Notes: generated from the sequence alone by a model not told the origin. Positions 10,438-21,054 are shown, numbered from the stretch's first letter. The stretch is 64,000 nucleotides of DNA from Acanthosepion esculentum (GCA_964036315.1 OZ038485.1:81609363-81673362); one strand, 5' to 3'. Made by a program: numbers and translations.

Positions 10438-10850
10438 ATGTATGTATGTTTAAGTTTCAGTTTGTATGTGTTTTTTATATATATGCATGTGTTTGTATAT
10501 GTGTATGTGTGTATATATGCATGTTTGTATGTTTCAGTTTATATATGAGTATATATATATATATATATATATGTGTATATATGTGCATGTGTATATATGT
10601 ATATATATATATATGTATATGTGTATATATGTGTATGTGTATGTATGTATATATATTTATATTTGGTTTGTTTACTTTTTTACGTTGCTGCGTGGCTTGA
10701 TATATTTATGCTTGCTTCTGTATGTGTATATATGTGTATGCGTATGTGTATATATATGTGTGTGTATGTGTAGATATATATATGTGTATGTGTGTATGCG
10801 TGTATATGTATATATGTGTGTATATGGTTGTCTGTAGGTAGTATTTTCTG
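10021..10850. repeat. ~408-bp tandem duplication rich in TA/TG/TATG microsatellite
   Basis: A block running from (TA)n through gtttaagtttcagtttgtat, several TATG runs and ttggtttgtttacttttttac occurs twice. ttggtttgtttac starts at 10255 and 10663, a period of 408. The overlapping Tyr/Cys/Val-rich frames across 10016-10837 are microsatellite translations, not genes. Confidence 0.95.
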
Positions 10851-11640
10851 TGTTTCAACTATGTAGTGAAGAATGTGTGTACACTGTACACATATATCTG
10901 TAGATAGTTTTTATTTTGTTTCACCTACTGTGCAATAGTGCGTATATAGATATAAATGAAATATATATATAATTTTCGTTTTTATATATTAGATGGTGTT
11001 ATTGTTATGCGTATATTTCTGTTTTAATGTCCTTTCTTTCCCTATTATTTGTTTCTCTGTTCTATTAGACCATTTTTATCTATGTATATTTGCCCGTATA
11101 AGTTATATTTTAATAAGTTGTTAGAATTCATTTAATAACACTTTCAACCTTAAATATTTATTGGCTGTTGTAACGGAGTGTCTATGTCAATGTATGTGGG
11201 TGTATGTACGTGTCTTTATCAGTGTCTGTGTGTATGGTAACTTGGATTCACCTTTCATTGTGTATATATGTTTTTTTGTTTGTTTGTTTTTTTGTAAAGG
11301 GTCGAGGAGATATTTCCTGTCTCGTCACTTTTTGTGTGTGTATGTATCTAAATACGATTATGTATTATAATCTGATTGTGTATGTATTGTCTTTTGCAAG
11401 ATATCATTCTCCCCTGCCTATATTTAGAATTCAAATGTATCTATGCTGTTATGAAGTTCAGAGCACTTGTATTTTGATTGGTCATTCCAGCTTATGTAAC
11501 AGCGTTCCCCCTTGCGAGGGGTGGTTAATTGATTTGATCCTTTTAAAACCCTTTATTCAACATCGTCACTTGATAAGACACCAGAGGTGTTGAAAAAAAA
11601 ATAGCTATTTTTGTAGTGATTTTATAATATATTTATGTTA
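10851..11640. other. no recognised gene; AT- and TG-rich
   Basis: Mixed low-complexity and unique sequence. The last 130 bp (about 11500-11600) contain acaccagaggtgttgaaa, a hairpin-containing phrase of a kind often seen in invertebrate repeats. No coding support for frames 11161-11593. Confidence 0.45.
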
Positions 11641-11752
11641 TAATTTTCGAATAAATAATTATATTGGCTCTACTCTGTATTGAGCACTCTTTTAACAATA
11701 GTAATTTGTATGATTATTGGAATTTATTCCGTATACACCAATCCTATACTTG

Positions 11753-11840
<88 letters not shown>
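11640..11840. repeat. shared 3' module of foldback repeats plus (TA)n
   Basis: ggctctactctgtattgagc at 11667 followed by actcttttaa matches a module also found near 16592, 40605 and 62615. A ~90-bp spacer then leads into a (TA)n tract at 11755-11840, as at the other sites. Confidence 0.75.
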
Positions 11841-11842
<2 letters not shown>

Positions 11843-11879
11843 AACCTGTCTCTCTCCTTAGATTCATTCTCTATCTATC

Positions 11880-12260
11880 TCAATAGCTCATTCTCCGATA
11901 CCTTAAATCTACCTCTCATGTTCATTAACGCAGTCGCTCTGTCATTAATAATCCCTCTCTCTCTCTCTCTCACTCACACACACACACACATATACAAACA
12001 TACGCACATACACAATAATTAATCTTCTATCTCTGCATCCCCTATCCATTAATTTTCTTTCACTCTCGCATTCATTAAATCTCCCTCTACCTCTGCCATT
12101 CATAACTCTACCTTTCGTATTCATTAACCATCCATCTCCTTCTCTGATTTATTAATGACCCTTCTCCCTCATGTATTTATTAACTCTCCCTCCCCCCGTT
12201 CATAAACTCTCCCTCTACCCCACCCATCCATTAACTCTCTCTCTCTCTCGCCTAATTATT
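11880..12260. repeat. degenerate CT-rich tandem repeat
   Basis: A pyrimidine-rich stretch in which cattaa(c/t)tctccctct-like phrases recur irregularly, with a TCTC run and a short (CA)n near 11950-11990. It appears to be an old minisatellite. Confidence 0.65.
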
Positions 12261-12789
12261 ACCTTTTGAAGCCTCCGTACATTTTGCTACCAACTAAATT
12301 GACAACGTTAGCTCAATGCAGATTACATGGTAACACAACACAGAACACTACTGAAATCGGCCAGAAGTTTTATTTATTTTTCGATACGATTGTCACCCAT
12401 GTGTAACATTGGATCTGTGTATTGATTGTTTCGCCGTCTCTTAGGAATCGTTATTATCTTGTTGAATGCGACACACTACACTCGAGTTCGTGTGAAATAT
12501 TGAGTTTTTTGGTTTTTTCCCCACCACCAGACATCTGTGAGATAATAATAAAGTCGATCGGGTAAGATCAGGAAACAGTGGGACTGAAGTGACCGCTTCC
12601 AGAGCGCAAAACTGAATGATAGTTTACTGTCGGTCCTATTCTACCAAGGCAACCGACAGAGATTCTAGGAAATGCAGGATATTACGTTCAGAGTCGGCTT
12701 GGCTCAAAGAGACCCCAACTGCCTTAGATTGGATTTTCCGTCTACATTTGACCCGGGAGTTTTTCCATTTTTATATATGGTTGCAAGGT
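12260..12789. other. no recognised feature
   Basis: Unique-looking sequence. The frame 12616-12957 runs into the SINE to its right and shows no family resemblance. Confidence 0.5.
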
Positions 12790-13330
12790 AACGGAACTAA
12801 CATTATTCGGACTAATGTCCTCATCTTTGTTGCCATATTCATCACAACGTTTCGGCCGTTGTACGCTCCGGCCTTCTTCAGATGGTTAAAATCTCGAACG
12901 GAACCATTTATTTCGATCGCTGGGGTAGACTGTTCTAGTTCCACGTGCCATGTCTAATGGATGTCAGTTATCAATTATCTCCTGTTAATTCAACCAGGTA
13001 TTGAACTCACAAATCTTTGGGTCCTGTCACTGGATCGAACCAACGCCTTTATCCACTGTGCTATGTGTCCTTAATTTTAGATCCAGTGACAGGACCCAAA
13101 GTGTTGTGGGTTCGATACCTAGTTAAGGCAATGGAGAACTTGAAGAGGTGAATTAAAGGCGAAATAAAGGGTTCAGTTCGATATTCCAAACACCTGAAGA
13201 AGTCCGGAGCATACAACGGCCGAAACGTTGTTATAAATATGGCAACAAAGATGAGGAAAATAGTCCTAATAATGTAAATAGTGTACATAATAACTCATCT
13301 CAGAAATATAGACAGATACTGAAAGTAACG
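12790..13330. repeat. inverted pair of full tRNA-derived SINEs
   Basis: The left arm (minus, about 12800-13070) and right arm (plus, about 13075-13330) are copies of one SINE joined head to head. In the left arm, read on the minus strand, tRNA-like boxes are tagcacagtggataaaggcg near 13055 and gtgagttcaatacctggtt near 13005. In the right arm the B-box region is gtgggttcgatacctag near 13107. The tails carry ctgaagaag...cggccgaaacgttgt and gcaacaaagatgagga. RNA across the pair would be self-complementary for over 200 bp. Confidence 0.85.
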
Positions 13331-13483
13331 GAAGTTTTCTTTCGAGACTGGTTGCAGCCCAAATTTACAGAATCCTGTCTGCTTTGCTAATTAACATATA
13401 AATGTAATAAGATAGGTTTGTTGTGGTCCTGGGTATGACGATAAACTACATCCGGCAGCAAGGCCTCTGGTGCTTATATGAAC

Positions 13484-14161
13484 ATTATTCGAAGACAATT
13501 ATACGAATTGTAAATCACATATTCGAATCGTAAATTGTTTAAATGAACATTAATCGAAAGGACAATTATACTAAATGAGAATTATTCGATATGCAAAATT
13601 CTTTATTGTAATAAAAAGGTAAAAATTAAAAGAGCAAATATAAAAATGATAATTATTCAAAATACAAATATCGTTAATAAAAAAAAATTTAGTAAGAAAA
13701 AAATCCTTATAACTTTAAGTTATATGATACTGCACGCAAATAGCCAACAACTGAAGAGTACTCATTAAAAGATGGTACTAATTTTTAAGTTTTATATTTA
13801 CGTAACCGTATTTATTGAGGCTCTTCATATTTTGGCAACCTGCTTTTACTTTTGCAATATGAATTTCTTGCAATTCCTGTTCTCTTTTAAGAGCGTCTAG
13901 GTATTTCCATATTGTGGGATGATTGGACGACACATTCTTCCAAAAAAAAATAGCCCTATACCATCCTTTAAGGGCGTTATTACTTCCAGGTAAATCAGCA
14001 TTAACTCTATCAAAGCGAAGCCAGATACGTATTTCTAACATAGGTATTTCGAATAATTATCTCATAGTATAATTGTCCTTTCGATTAATTTTCATTCAAA
14101 CAATTTGCAATTCGAATAAATGTTTTTCGAATAATTATTTTCAAACAATTTTCTCGATATG
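13484..14161 (-). mobile_element. Mutator-like (MULE) transposon remnant, copy 1
   Basis: Long AT-rich inverted termini are visible: aacattattcgaagacaatt with acattaatcgaaaggacaat on the left, and on the right a run whose complement reads the same attattcgaaa/attaatcgaaagga pattern. Between them the minus-strand frame 14041-13778 (87 aa) contains FDRVNADLPGSNNALKGWYRA and HPTIWKYLDALKREQELQE. This matches the C-terminal pattern of MULE transposases (a DLPxTNNxxEGWH block followed by HPxIWxFIxxLKxEQ). The DDE catalytic core is absent, so only the last domain remains. A sister copy lies at 33.8-34.4 kb. Confidence 0.75.
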
Positions 14162-14370
14162 CCTTTGATCAGAAGATTGGGGGTTTTGGGGAACGTGAAA
14201 CCAGTTCATAACTTCTGTTGTTCCCAGCAAACCTATGGGCAAATACTGAACCCCCGAACAAAAATTCATTTTTTTTTATAGTAAGAATACCAGCAATAAT
14301 TTTTTTTTAAATGACCAACGATACATTTTATCACCTACAAATTATATATCTGGAAAAAAAACATACGTTT
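14162..14370. other. no recognised feature
   Basis: AT-rich spacer between the MULE remnant and a tandem duplication. Confidence 0.4.
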
Positions 14371-14636
14371 GGCCTGAAAATATAAAATTATGTACAAAAT
14401 ATATATAGCTGATGGCATAGAATTGCGTACAAAATATTTAGATTTCGGCTTTAAATAACCCATAGAGGTGTTGATATGCCGCTAAATAACATCACCCAAC
14501 AAACCTGAAAGTATAAAATTATGTACAAAATAGGTGTAGTTGAAGACATAAAATTGCATACAAAATATTTAGATTTAGGCATTAAATAATCCATAGAGGT
14601 TGATATGCCGATAAACAAAATCAGACAACCAAATCA
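14371..14636. repeat. two-copy tandem repeat, about 132 bp
   Basis: cctgaaaatataaaattatg at 14373 recurs as cctgaaagtataaaattatg near 14505. Both units also hold acaaaatatttagattt and atagaggt(g)ttgatatgccg. Divergence is about 10 percent. Confidence 0.85.
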
Positions 14637-14945
14637 TATCTTTTATAAAGTTTATTATTACGATCGCACGAAACAAACATCGCCAGAACTTGGAGTCAGT
14701 TACAGAGTTCAAATTTCAGGCAAGCGCACTGCCGTACAATTGCCACCCTGACAAAGGCCCGAATCCATCTCATGAGAGCATATTTAAAATATCATTTCAA
14801 ATAGACTTTGATTCTTGATAACGAAGTGTGTTGTAGACTTTAAACCCTGGAAATAAATCCGTCAATTACCAAAAAAAAAACAAAAAAAATGAATAGAATA
14901 GCCGTATTTTATTAATTCTTTAAATCAAAACACACATATATACTT
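14637..14945 (-). repeat. possible tRNA-like SINE fragment and unique sequence
   Basis: Near 14700-14750 the minus strand contains a B-box-like stretch (complement of gagttcaaatttcagg) and an A-box-like region. The match is weak. The rest is unique-looking. Confidence 0.35.
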
Positions 14946-15062
14946 AATATATATATATATAGGTGCACACACGTGCATATCATTTTATATATGTGTGTGT
15001 GTGTGCGTGTGTGTGTGAATGTGTGTGAGTGTATGTGTGTATATATACATACATATATATAC

Positions 15063-15105
<43 letters not shown>

Positions 15106-15132
15106 TATATGTGCAAAATCATTTTTTAAATA

Positions 15133-15169
<37 letters not shown>

Positions 15170-15231
15170 TATTTATATATATATATATATTATATATATA
15201 TAATTATTTAAAAAATGATTTTGCACATATA

Positions 15232-15292
<61 letters not shown>

Positions 15293-15345
15293 GTATATAT
15301 ATATATGTATGTATACATATATATTTATATATATACCCGATGCGG
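14945..15345. repeat. TA/TG microsatellite block with an inverted repeat
   Basis: Several (TA)n and (TG)n runs surround the inverted pair gtgcaaaatcattttttaaa (15112) and tttaaaaaatgattttgcac (15209). The whole 15050-15330 segment is nearly self-complementary. Confidence 0.9.
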
Positions 15346-15439
15346 TGGGAACGAAATTAATATATAAAATATACAAATTCTAACGTTCGCAGCATTCATT
15401 CAAAAAAGAGCTCGATACCGATAGTAGAGCGATAATTAT

Positions 15440-15656
15440 TTATTTATTATTTATTATTTATTTATTATAATTTCATCATATAGACAAAACCATTTTACTC
15501 ACAACAAAGATGCAACTTGGTTTCAGTGCATTTTAACTGCACTTCGACGGGTGAAGGTCGGAAATGGTTAATGCAGTTAAAATGCGCTGAAACCAAGTTG
15601 CATCTTTGTTGTGAGTAAAATGGTTTTGTCTATATGATAAAATTATAATAAATAAA

Positions 15657-15657
<1 letters not shown>
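15440..15657. repeat. foldback, ~85-bp arms, next to (TA)n
   Basis: The left arm includes gacaaaaccattttactcac (15482) and gatgcaacttggtttc. The right arm gives the exact complements gaaaccaagttgcatc and gtgagtaaaatggttttgtc (15613). The loop is about 30 bp around 15543-15571. A (TA)n array begins at the right edge. Confidence 0.95.

Positions 15658-15717
<60 letters not shown>
15658..15717. repeat. (TA)n microsatellite
   Basis: About 29 TA units abutting the foldback on its left. Confidence 0.99.
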
Positions 15718-15720
<3 letters not shown>

Positions 15721-15887
15721 TCTGTGTGTATACATATATATCATAGGATAAAGAACAAGTTGGAAACAGATCTTAATTGATCGAGTATGATCTATTAAGA
15801 TATATGTGTGTGTGTGTATGTGAGTGTGTGTATACATACATACATATATATGATAGGATAAAGAACGAGTAGGAAATATATATATAC

Positions 15888-15935
<48 letters not shown>

Positions 15936-16303
15936 GGGGGAGAGAGTATAATATGACGGACACGGAAAATTTTATTGATATTTTGTGGGGGAGTACAACA
16001 ACTGTCCATATCGTCCATTGTCCCAAGCGCTTTCGGCCATTTCTGTGGACATTGTAAGTTGAAAGTCGCCCACTCGAATTCCAGCCATGCCCAACACATG
16101 ACGTCACGGATTTAGTGCTCCTACTAGAATTCACAAATAATACATCTCACACAGTCAAAACATGAAAATATGGATAGTTATTGTACTCCCGCACTCGCAC
16201 CAAACGGAAAATATGACAACAACTGGAAAAACTAAATAAAAATTAATAACATTTTTTCAGTCCGTCATATTTAACAAAAGATGTTTACAAGAAAGGTTGC
16301 TAC

Positions 16304-16304
<1 letters not shown>
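15718..16304. other. short microsatellites and unique sequence, no gene
   Basis: Contains two copies of a phrase like atgataggataaagaac(a/g)ag near 15745 and 15850, short TG/TA runs and a GA run at 15920. The minus-strand frame 15643-16134 is mostly low complexity. Confidence 0.55.

Positions 16305-16382
<78 letters not shown>
16305..16382. repeat. (TA)n microsatellite
   Basis: About 38 TA units immediately left of a foldback. Confidence 0.99.
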
Positions 16383-16383
<1 letters not shown>

Positions 16384-16386
<3 letters not shown>

Positions 16387-16585
16387 AAATAAAAACAGAT
16401 TGCTTTAAGGTTCCATATAACAAATTATTTCACCACAGCCCTTTTAAAGGACAGTGGATCATCAGATTTATTTCCAAATGTTCAACATTTGGAAATAAAT
16501 CTGATGATCCACTGTCCTTTAAGAGGGCTGTGGTGAAATAATTTATTATATGGAACCTTAAAGCAATCTGTTTTTATTTAAATTA
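16384..16585. repeat. near-perfect palindrome, ~95-bp arms
   Basis: aaaaacagattgctttaagg at 16391 mirrors ccttaaagcaatctgttttt near 16556, and aaataaatctgatgatccac near 16494 mirrors gtggatcatcagatttattt near 16455. The loop is only a few bases (ccaaatgttcaacatttgg). The low divergence suggests a recent insertion. Confidence 0.97.
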
Positions 16586-16662
16586 TTAGCTCTGATTTAC
16601 ATTGAGCTCTCTGGATTCTATCCTCATTGGTTCTTCCCATACGGATTACCTAGTTTTTCGTA

Positions 16663-16718
<56 letters not shown>
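16586..16718. repeat. shared 3' module plus (TA)n
   Basis: agctctgatttacattgagc near 16590 matches the module at 11667. It is followed by ggattctatcctcattggtt and then (TA)n at 16664-16718. The order foldback, module, (TA)n is the same as at 40.4-40.8 kb. Confidence 0.75.
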
Positions 16719-16722
<4 letters not shown>

Positions 16723-16728
16723 TACAGG

Positions 16729-17517
16729 GGGCGATGGATAAATTATTGTCTAAATTACGCAAAAATGAAAATGACACAGACATCACATTTTAACAGATAT
16801 ATTTACCAAAATTACGCAAAAATATCTTGAAATACTGAAGAGTAGCTTTATTCAATAAAATCACAGTTGACTTCAACCACGGCCTCCAAACAACTTCGGA
16901 ATCTCCTTACGACTCTTTTGGGCGGATCATTGTTTAAGTTGGAGGATGCTGGCATAATCCTTGCCTTCAGTTCATCTATGGTGTTACAATAGTTTTATTG
17001 GTCTCAACTGCGCCCCGTACATAATAATCAGGTGGGTGCAGTCTGAGGAGTTAGGTGGCCTGATGTAAATGATGGCATGGTGCATGGTCCTGTTGTCAGA
17101 CAGCATGGTCTTCCAGCAGCCACCCTCTTAACTCAAGGCACTACCTCCTCAAGGCACTTAATGTAGGCCTCCGTGTAGAGTCTGAGTGCATCACCAACTA
17201 ATTCGGTCAGATTTAAATTTCCAAGCTGTCGTACCTCCGTAATCACCATTAGATTCAACCAACTCTCTGCACTGTTCTCAGATTGACACCCAAACACTCT
17301 GGAATGTTCGTATTGGAGCTTCCGGCGCAAATGCCAAGCAGCACAGCATGCTGTTTGCAAATTTCTGGTGGAGTGAATTGCCTCATGGTGGTCTTTTTTC
17401 TCACAGACGGTGCCCAACTGAACCTACTATACTGTACAATCGACAAAATAAAAAAAACAAATAACGCGCATGCGCAAAAATAAAAATATAAAATGACTAA
17501 AAATGCCCATCGCACCC
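16729..17517 (-). mobile_element. non-autonomous IS630/Tc1/mariner-type element, copy 1
   Basis: The left end starts gcgatggataaattattgtc and the right end finishes aaaaatgcccatcgcacc, giving inverted termini with a shared gcgatgg. Both flanks are (TA)n arrays, so TA target duplications cannot be distinguished. On the minus strand the N-terminus is readable in two frames: VRKKTT followed by GVNLRTVQRV, an HTH-like start. It then jumps to LRLYTEAYIKCLEEVV, close to the middle of such transposases. Further degenerate C-terminal pieces follow down to about 16870. The block between HTH and mid-domain, which should hold the first catalytic Asp, is missing. Copies 2 and 3 are at 51.5 and 54.8 kb. 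Confidence 0.8.
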
Positions 17518-17646
<129 letters not shown>

Positions 17647-18480
17647 GGACACACATTTAAATGTATCTCTATGTGTGCGTGCGTGTTTTCTGTTGAATAG
17701 AACAAAGAGTACCTATTGAGCCATTTTTATGAGTTACACCTGGCGTCAAATTAACCGCTTTATCTCATGTGGAAACACGTGATCACATTTTATTAATAGT
17801 TATTTGCTTTCTTTTAATAAAAAAGATATCTAAGATTTGCGATCGTTATACTTTTTAAGTTGGAAAGGTAGATAATTTTTGCATAGTCGACTAAATCTGA
17901 CGGGAATCGACAGCAGAATCGATACCATGAATTTATCTTATGGAACATGTTTAAACGAAGGATTACTGTATAAACTTATTGATTGTGCATGCACACACAC
18001 ACATACACATGCGCACATATCTTTACTGTTGTCGTTGTCGGGTTACTCTTCCTCTCTTCCTATTCCCTTTCTCCCCGCTTGTGGCGTTGGCGGAGATGGT
18101 TGTGAATCAAAGTGTGTTTGACGAGGCCATTCGCATGAATTTGAATTTGGTGGACAATTCGGCGCAATGGAGAAGTCGATACACTTGGCCAGAAGCGCCT
18201 CCTCCGTAGCTGAAAAGCTATTGAGACAGGCGAGATCTGCTAAACCTGGTTTCATTGGACTGCCGGATGCTTGGTCTGTCAAGGTCTGCCTTGATTACGC
18301 CAGCCTTACAGTCGCTGCCCTCTGGTTTGGCCGATGATCATGTAGATCTTTGCCTATTCTGCCGTTGGGGTCTTCGGGAGTTGGTCACGTCCAGTCTTGT
18401 CCTTACTCCTTCGACCTCATCGCCATGTGTGACCCTGCAGGAGTTGTAACTCAAGACAGCTTCGCTCTTGGGAACACTAG

Positions 18481-18483
<3 letters not shown>
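17647..18483. other. no recognised gene
   Basis: Locally higher GC than its surroundings at 18050-18480. Several frames overlap (17879-18121, 17979-18209, 18043-18282, 18255-18449), but none has a family signature. A short (CA)n lies at 17992. A decayed TE of unknown type is possible. Confidence 0.45.

Positions 18484-18549
<66 letters not shown>
18484..18549. repeat. (TA)n microsatellite
   Basis: About 32 TA units abutting a foldback to the right. Confidence 0.99.
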
Positions 18550-18551
<2 letters not shown>

Positions 18552-18761
18552 TGAACATGGAAGTCAATACTCAGAGGTGACAGGCTGTTTCATGCTAGAC
18601 GCAATCATCAGGCGGCCTGACAATTGTGTCTAGCATGAAACAGCCTGTCGCCTCTAAGTGTTGACGTCAATGTTCACTTTTATATCTATATTTACATACG
18701 CTCTTTCTCTGATACTGAGCACTTCATCCCATAAATATAGCACATTTTAAAACTATATTTT

Positions 18762-18770
<9 letters not shown>
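18550..18770. repeat. foldback plus flanking dispersed repeat
   Basis: The arms at 18550-18606 and 18622-18680 are complements: caggctgtttcatgctagac near 18580 mirrors gtctagcatgaaacagcctg. The flank 18680-18770 (cataaatatagcacatttt) is the reverse complement of 21095-21170. A related half-copy near 19600-19650 also shares this motif. Confidence 0.9.

Positions 18771-18808
<38 letters not shown>
18768..18808. repeat. (TA)n microsatellite
   Basis: About 20 TA units. Confidence 0.98.
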
Positions 18809-18810
<2 letters not shown>

Positions 18811-19059
18811 CTAAATGGACTAAGTCCGACAATTATTTTAATACATTTTCTGTTTATGCATTATTTTTATAAATACAAATATATGTATCTATATTTGTCT
18901 GGTTAACAAAGTCAAATTACTGTTTTTAAACAACAAATTTCCCGTGATTTTTCTCGAACGATCATATCTACTCGAAGCGTATCTTAACGTAAACAAATGA
19001 CAACATATATTATGAAATGTATTAAGTCCGATAATTATTTTAATAGATATTTCTTTACG

Positions 19060-19335
19060 TTAAGCCAACCAGGCGCTTCCTCTGTAGCTAAACGGAATAA
19101 CACGTCAAGCCAAATGACGTTTCCATGTGGGATAAAGATTCGATCTCAGAATCAAAGGACACATATTTTTAATGAAATTTCTCGGATATTCAGGCCGGTA
19201 AATGTAGTTAATACTGTTTATTATAAACAGAGAAATATATGAATAAAGACAAAAGGAAAACTTATCTTAGCCGACACGTTTTGTCCTCTGAGTGACTTTA
19301 TCAAGGCGAATACGAATATTTCATTTTGTAACAAA
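19060..19335 (+). repeat. tRNA-derived SINE
   Basis: Near 19081-19165 are an A-box-like tgtagctaaacgg and a B-box-like agattcgatctc with tRNA spacing. The tail (19255-19320) contains tagccgacacgttttgtcct and gtgactttatcaagg, whose complement reads cttgataaagtcac...aggacaaaacgtgtcggc, a phrase typical of structured SINE tails. Confidence 0.65.
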
Positions 19336-19650
19336 TATTTATATACAAGAGGAAAAATCTTATTGGTTATAAAAAGTATCTACAGACAACAATACTTGCT
19401 CAAAGAAGAAATATAGATAGAAAACGCATTCAGAAACCACCAATCCGTTTTTTTTTTAAAAAGACATCGTGAAAGAGGTCAGAGAAGGCAAAGAAGTGTT
19501 TTGTTTTCAAATTTTTTTTGCTTTTATTTCATTAATAATATTTCTCTTTACGCTTGAATATACATCCGCACAAAAGCAAAACTAATGGACTGAAGAATCC
19601 GTTGAAGCATGAACAGACTGTCTTCACTCGGTGTTAACTTCAGTGTCCAC

Positions 19651-19652
<2 letters not shown>

Positions 19653-19716
<64 letters not shown>
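19653..19716. repeat. (TA)n microsatellite
   Basis: About 31 TA units next to a half-copy of the 18.5-kb repeat (ctgtcttcactcggtgttaa...agtgtccactt). Confidence 0.99.
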
Positions 19717-19717
<1 letters not shown>

Positions 19718-20129
19718 AGCACTTGAAAATTTGCACCACCATGAAACTCAGAGTGGTGCAATGAATACATGGCATTATGTATATTTCTTCAAATATATAT
19801 ATTGTGGTAAAATAATATTATTATTATAATTATCTGCCTTATTAAGGGATTATTCTCCCTTCGTAGAAGAGTACTTAAATCGCCATTTTGGTTTACATCT
19901 CGTACTTGTAGGTAGACACTTCATTGTAAAAACTGGCCAGAAGTCATTGCGATTTATGTTCGATGCACAAAATCATGGGAAAATTTTAAAAATGAGAAAA
20001 TTCTTCGCTGGAGAATCAATCTTGGTTTGTTTTTTTTAGTTTTGACATCCAGTACGCTGAAGGTAAAGAGAATGTGGCAACGGTCTTACATCCACTGTGA
20101 TAGGGCATCCTCATTTCTTTCATAAGAAA

Positions 20130-20870
20130 GAAAAACTTTACTACACAATTACGGTGTTGTCATTAGTAGAACTACTCCTTATAATCCAGAACGTAATGGC
20201 CAAGTAGAAAGATACAATGGCGTCCCTCTGGCAGTCAATACTTGTAGCACTAAAAACCAAGAATCTTTCAGAGTCACACTGGGAAGAAATCTTGTCTTCA
20301 GCTTTACATGCTAGTCGTTCATTGTTGCGCATAGCAACTAACTGAACGCCACATGAAGGACTATTCAAGTTCAACAGACGATCAACCAATGGGACCACCT
20401 TACCCTCATGGCTAAGTCACGCCGGTAAAATATTGATAAAACGATATCTCCGGAATAGCAAGCATGAACCACTGGTCGATGACGTGGAACTCCTGGAAGC
20501 AAACCCACAATATGCCCACATCAGGAAATTAGATAGTAGTGAGGCCACTGTCTCACTTAAACATCTAGCCCCAAAAGGAACTGGAGACAGCAGCCTTTGC
20601 TGAATTACGCCAGGTTCATATTCCCATGTAATTACCAATATCAACCCAGCCAGGAAATCAGTCCCCTAAAGACAGTGACCATGAACTGTCCATCCAACAA
20701 ACTATGAACGATTCTACGAAAGGACATATAAGCCGCCCACACGAGTCATATATAAGCCGCCCACACGAGTCATATATAAGCCGCCCACACTAGTCATATA
20801 TAAGCCGCCCACACTAGTCATATATAAGCCGTCGCACTAGTCGAGTTGCAAAACCACCCAACCGCTTAGA
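20130..20870 (+). pseudogene. Ty3/gypsy-like integrase and polyprotein C-terminus, broken
   Basis: In shifting frames the sequence reads TTPYNPERNGQVERYNG near 20172. This is the integrase-core motif TxPYNPQxNGxxER, whose Glu is the third catalytic residue. Further on come pieces like ATNxTPHEGLFKFNRRS and LAPKGTGDS, and finally VAKPPNRLDL before a stop near 20875. At least two frameshifts and an in-frame stop interrupt the core. The first two acidic residues are deleted. Minus-strand frames 20141-20398 and 20417-20644 are shadows. Confidence 0.8.
20724..20842 (+). repeat. 24-bp (8-codon) repeat inside the polyprotein tail, 5 copies
   Basis: catatataagccgcccacac recurs every 24 bp, with cgagt or ctagt endings. 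It is in frame with the integrase tail and encodes SxISRPHx five times, ending just before the conserved KPPNRLDL end. A 24-bp unit preserves frame. Confidence 0.93.
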
Positions 20871-21048
20871 CCTTTAAGGAATCAATTTTATTTATTTGTA
20901 TTTTTTATCGCAATGCATGTACACCCAAATTCTTTCTAATTATCTGTCCTTATTAAGCGATTATTCTCCCATCATAGCAGAGTTCTAACATCGCCATCTT
21001 GGTTTACAGCTCGTATGTCTTTTTGAGTTGATTAAAACCTGAATCGCC

Positions 21049-21054
<6 letters not shown>

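Larger units (their letters stand above)
19803..21050 (+). mobile_element. internally deleted Ty3/gypsy-like LTR retrotransposon
   Basis: LTR-like direct repeats flank coding remnants. ctgccttattaagggattat near 19833 and cgccattttggtttacatct near 19894 match tgtccttattaagcgattat near 20946 and cgccatcttggtttacagct near 20993. Inside are a fragment of the RNase H end (19990-20080, including EKILRWRI), then an integrase core fragment, then a polyprotein C-terminus. Gag, protease, most of RT and the zinc-finger part of integrase are missing. Exact LTR boundaries are unclear. It abuts (TA)n on the right (21055-21092). Confidence 0.75.

Noticed and set aside
9384..10837. Tyr/Ile/Cys/Val-rich open frames
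   Set aside because: They are translations of TA/TG/TATG microsatellites, and matching ones exist in several frames at once.
12616..12957. 113-aa frame as a possible gene
   Set aside because: Its second half is the antisense tail of a SINE, and there is no domain or codon signal.
16498..16530. ctgatgatccactgtcc as a second hammerhead core
   Set aside because: CTGATGA is present, but no GAAA or cleavage site follows at usable distance; it is part of the palindrome.
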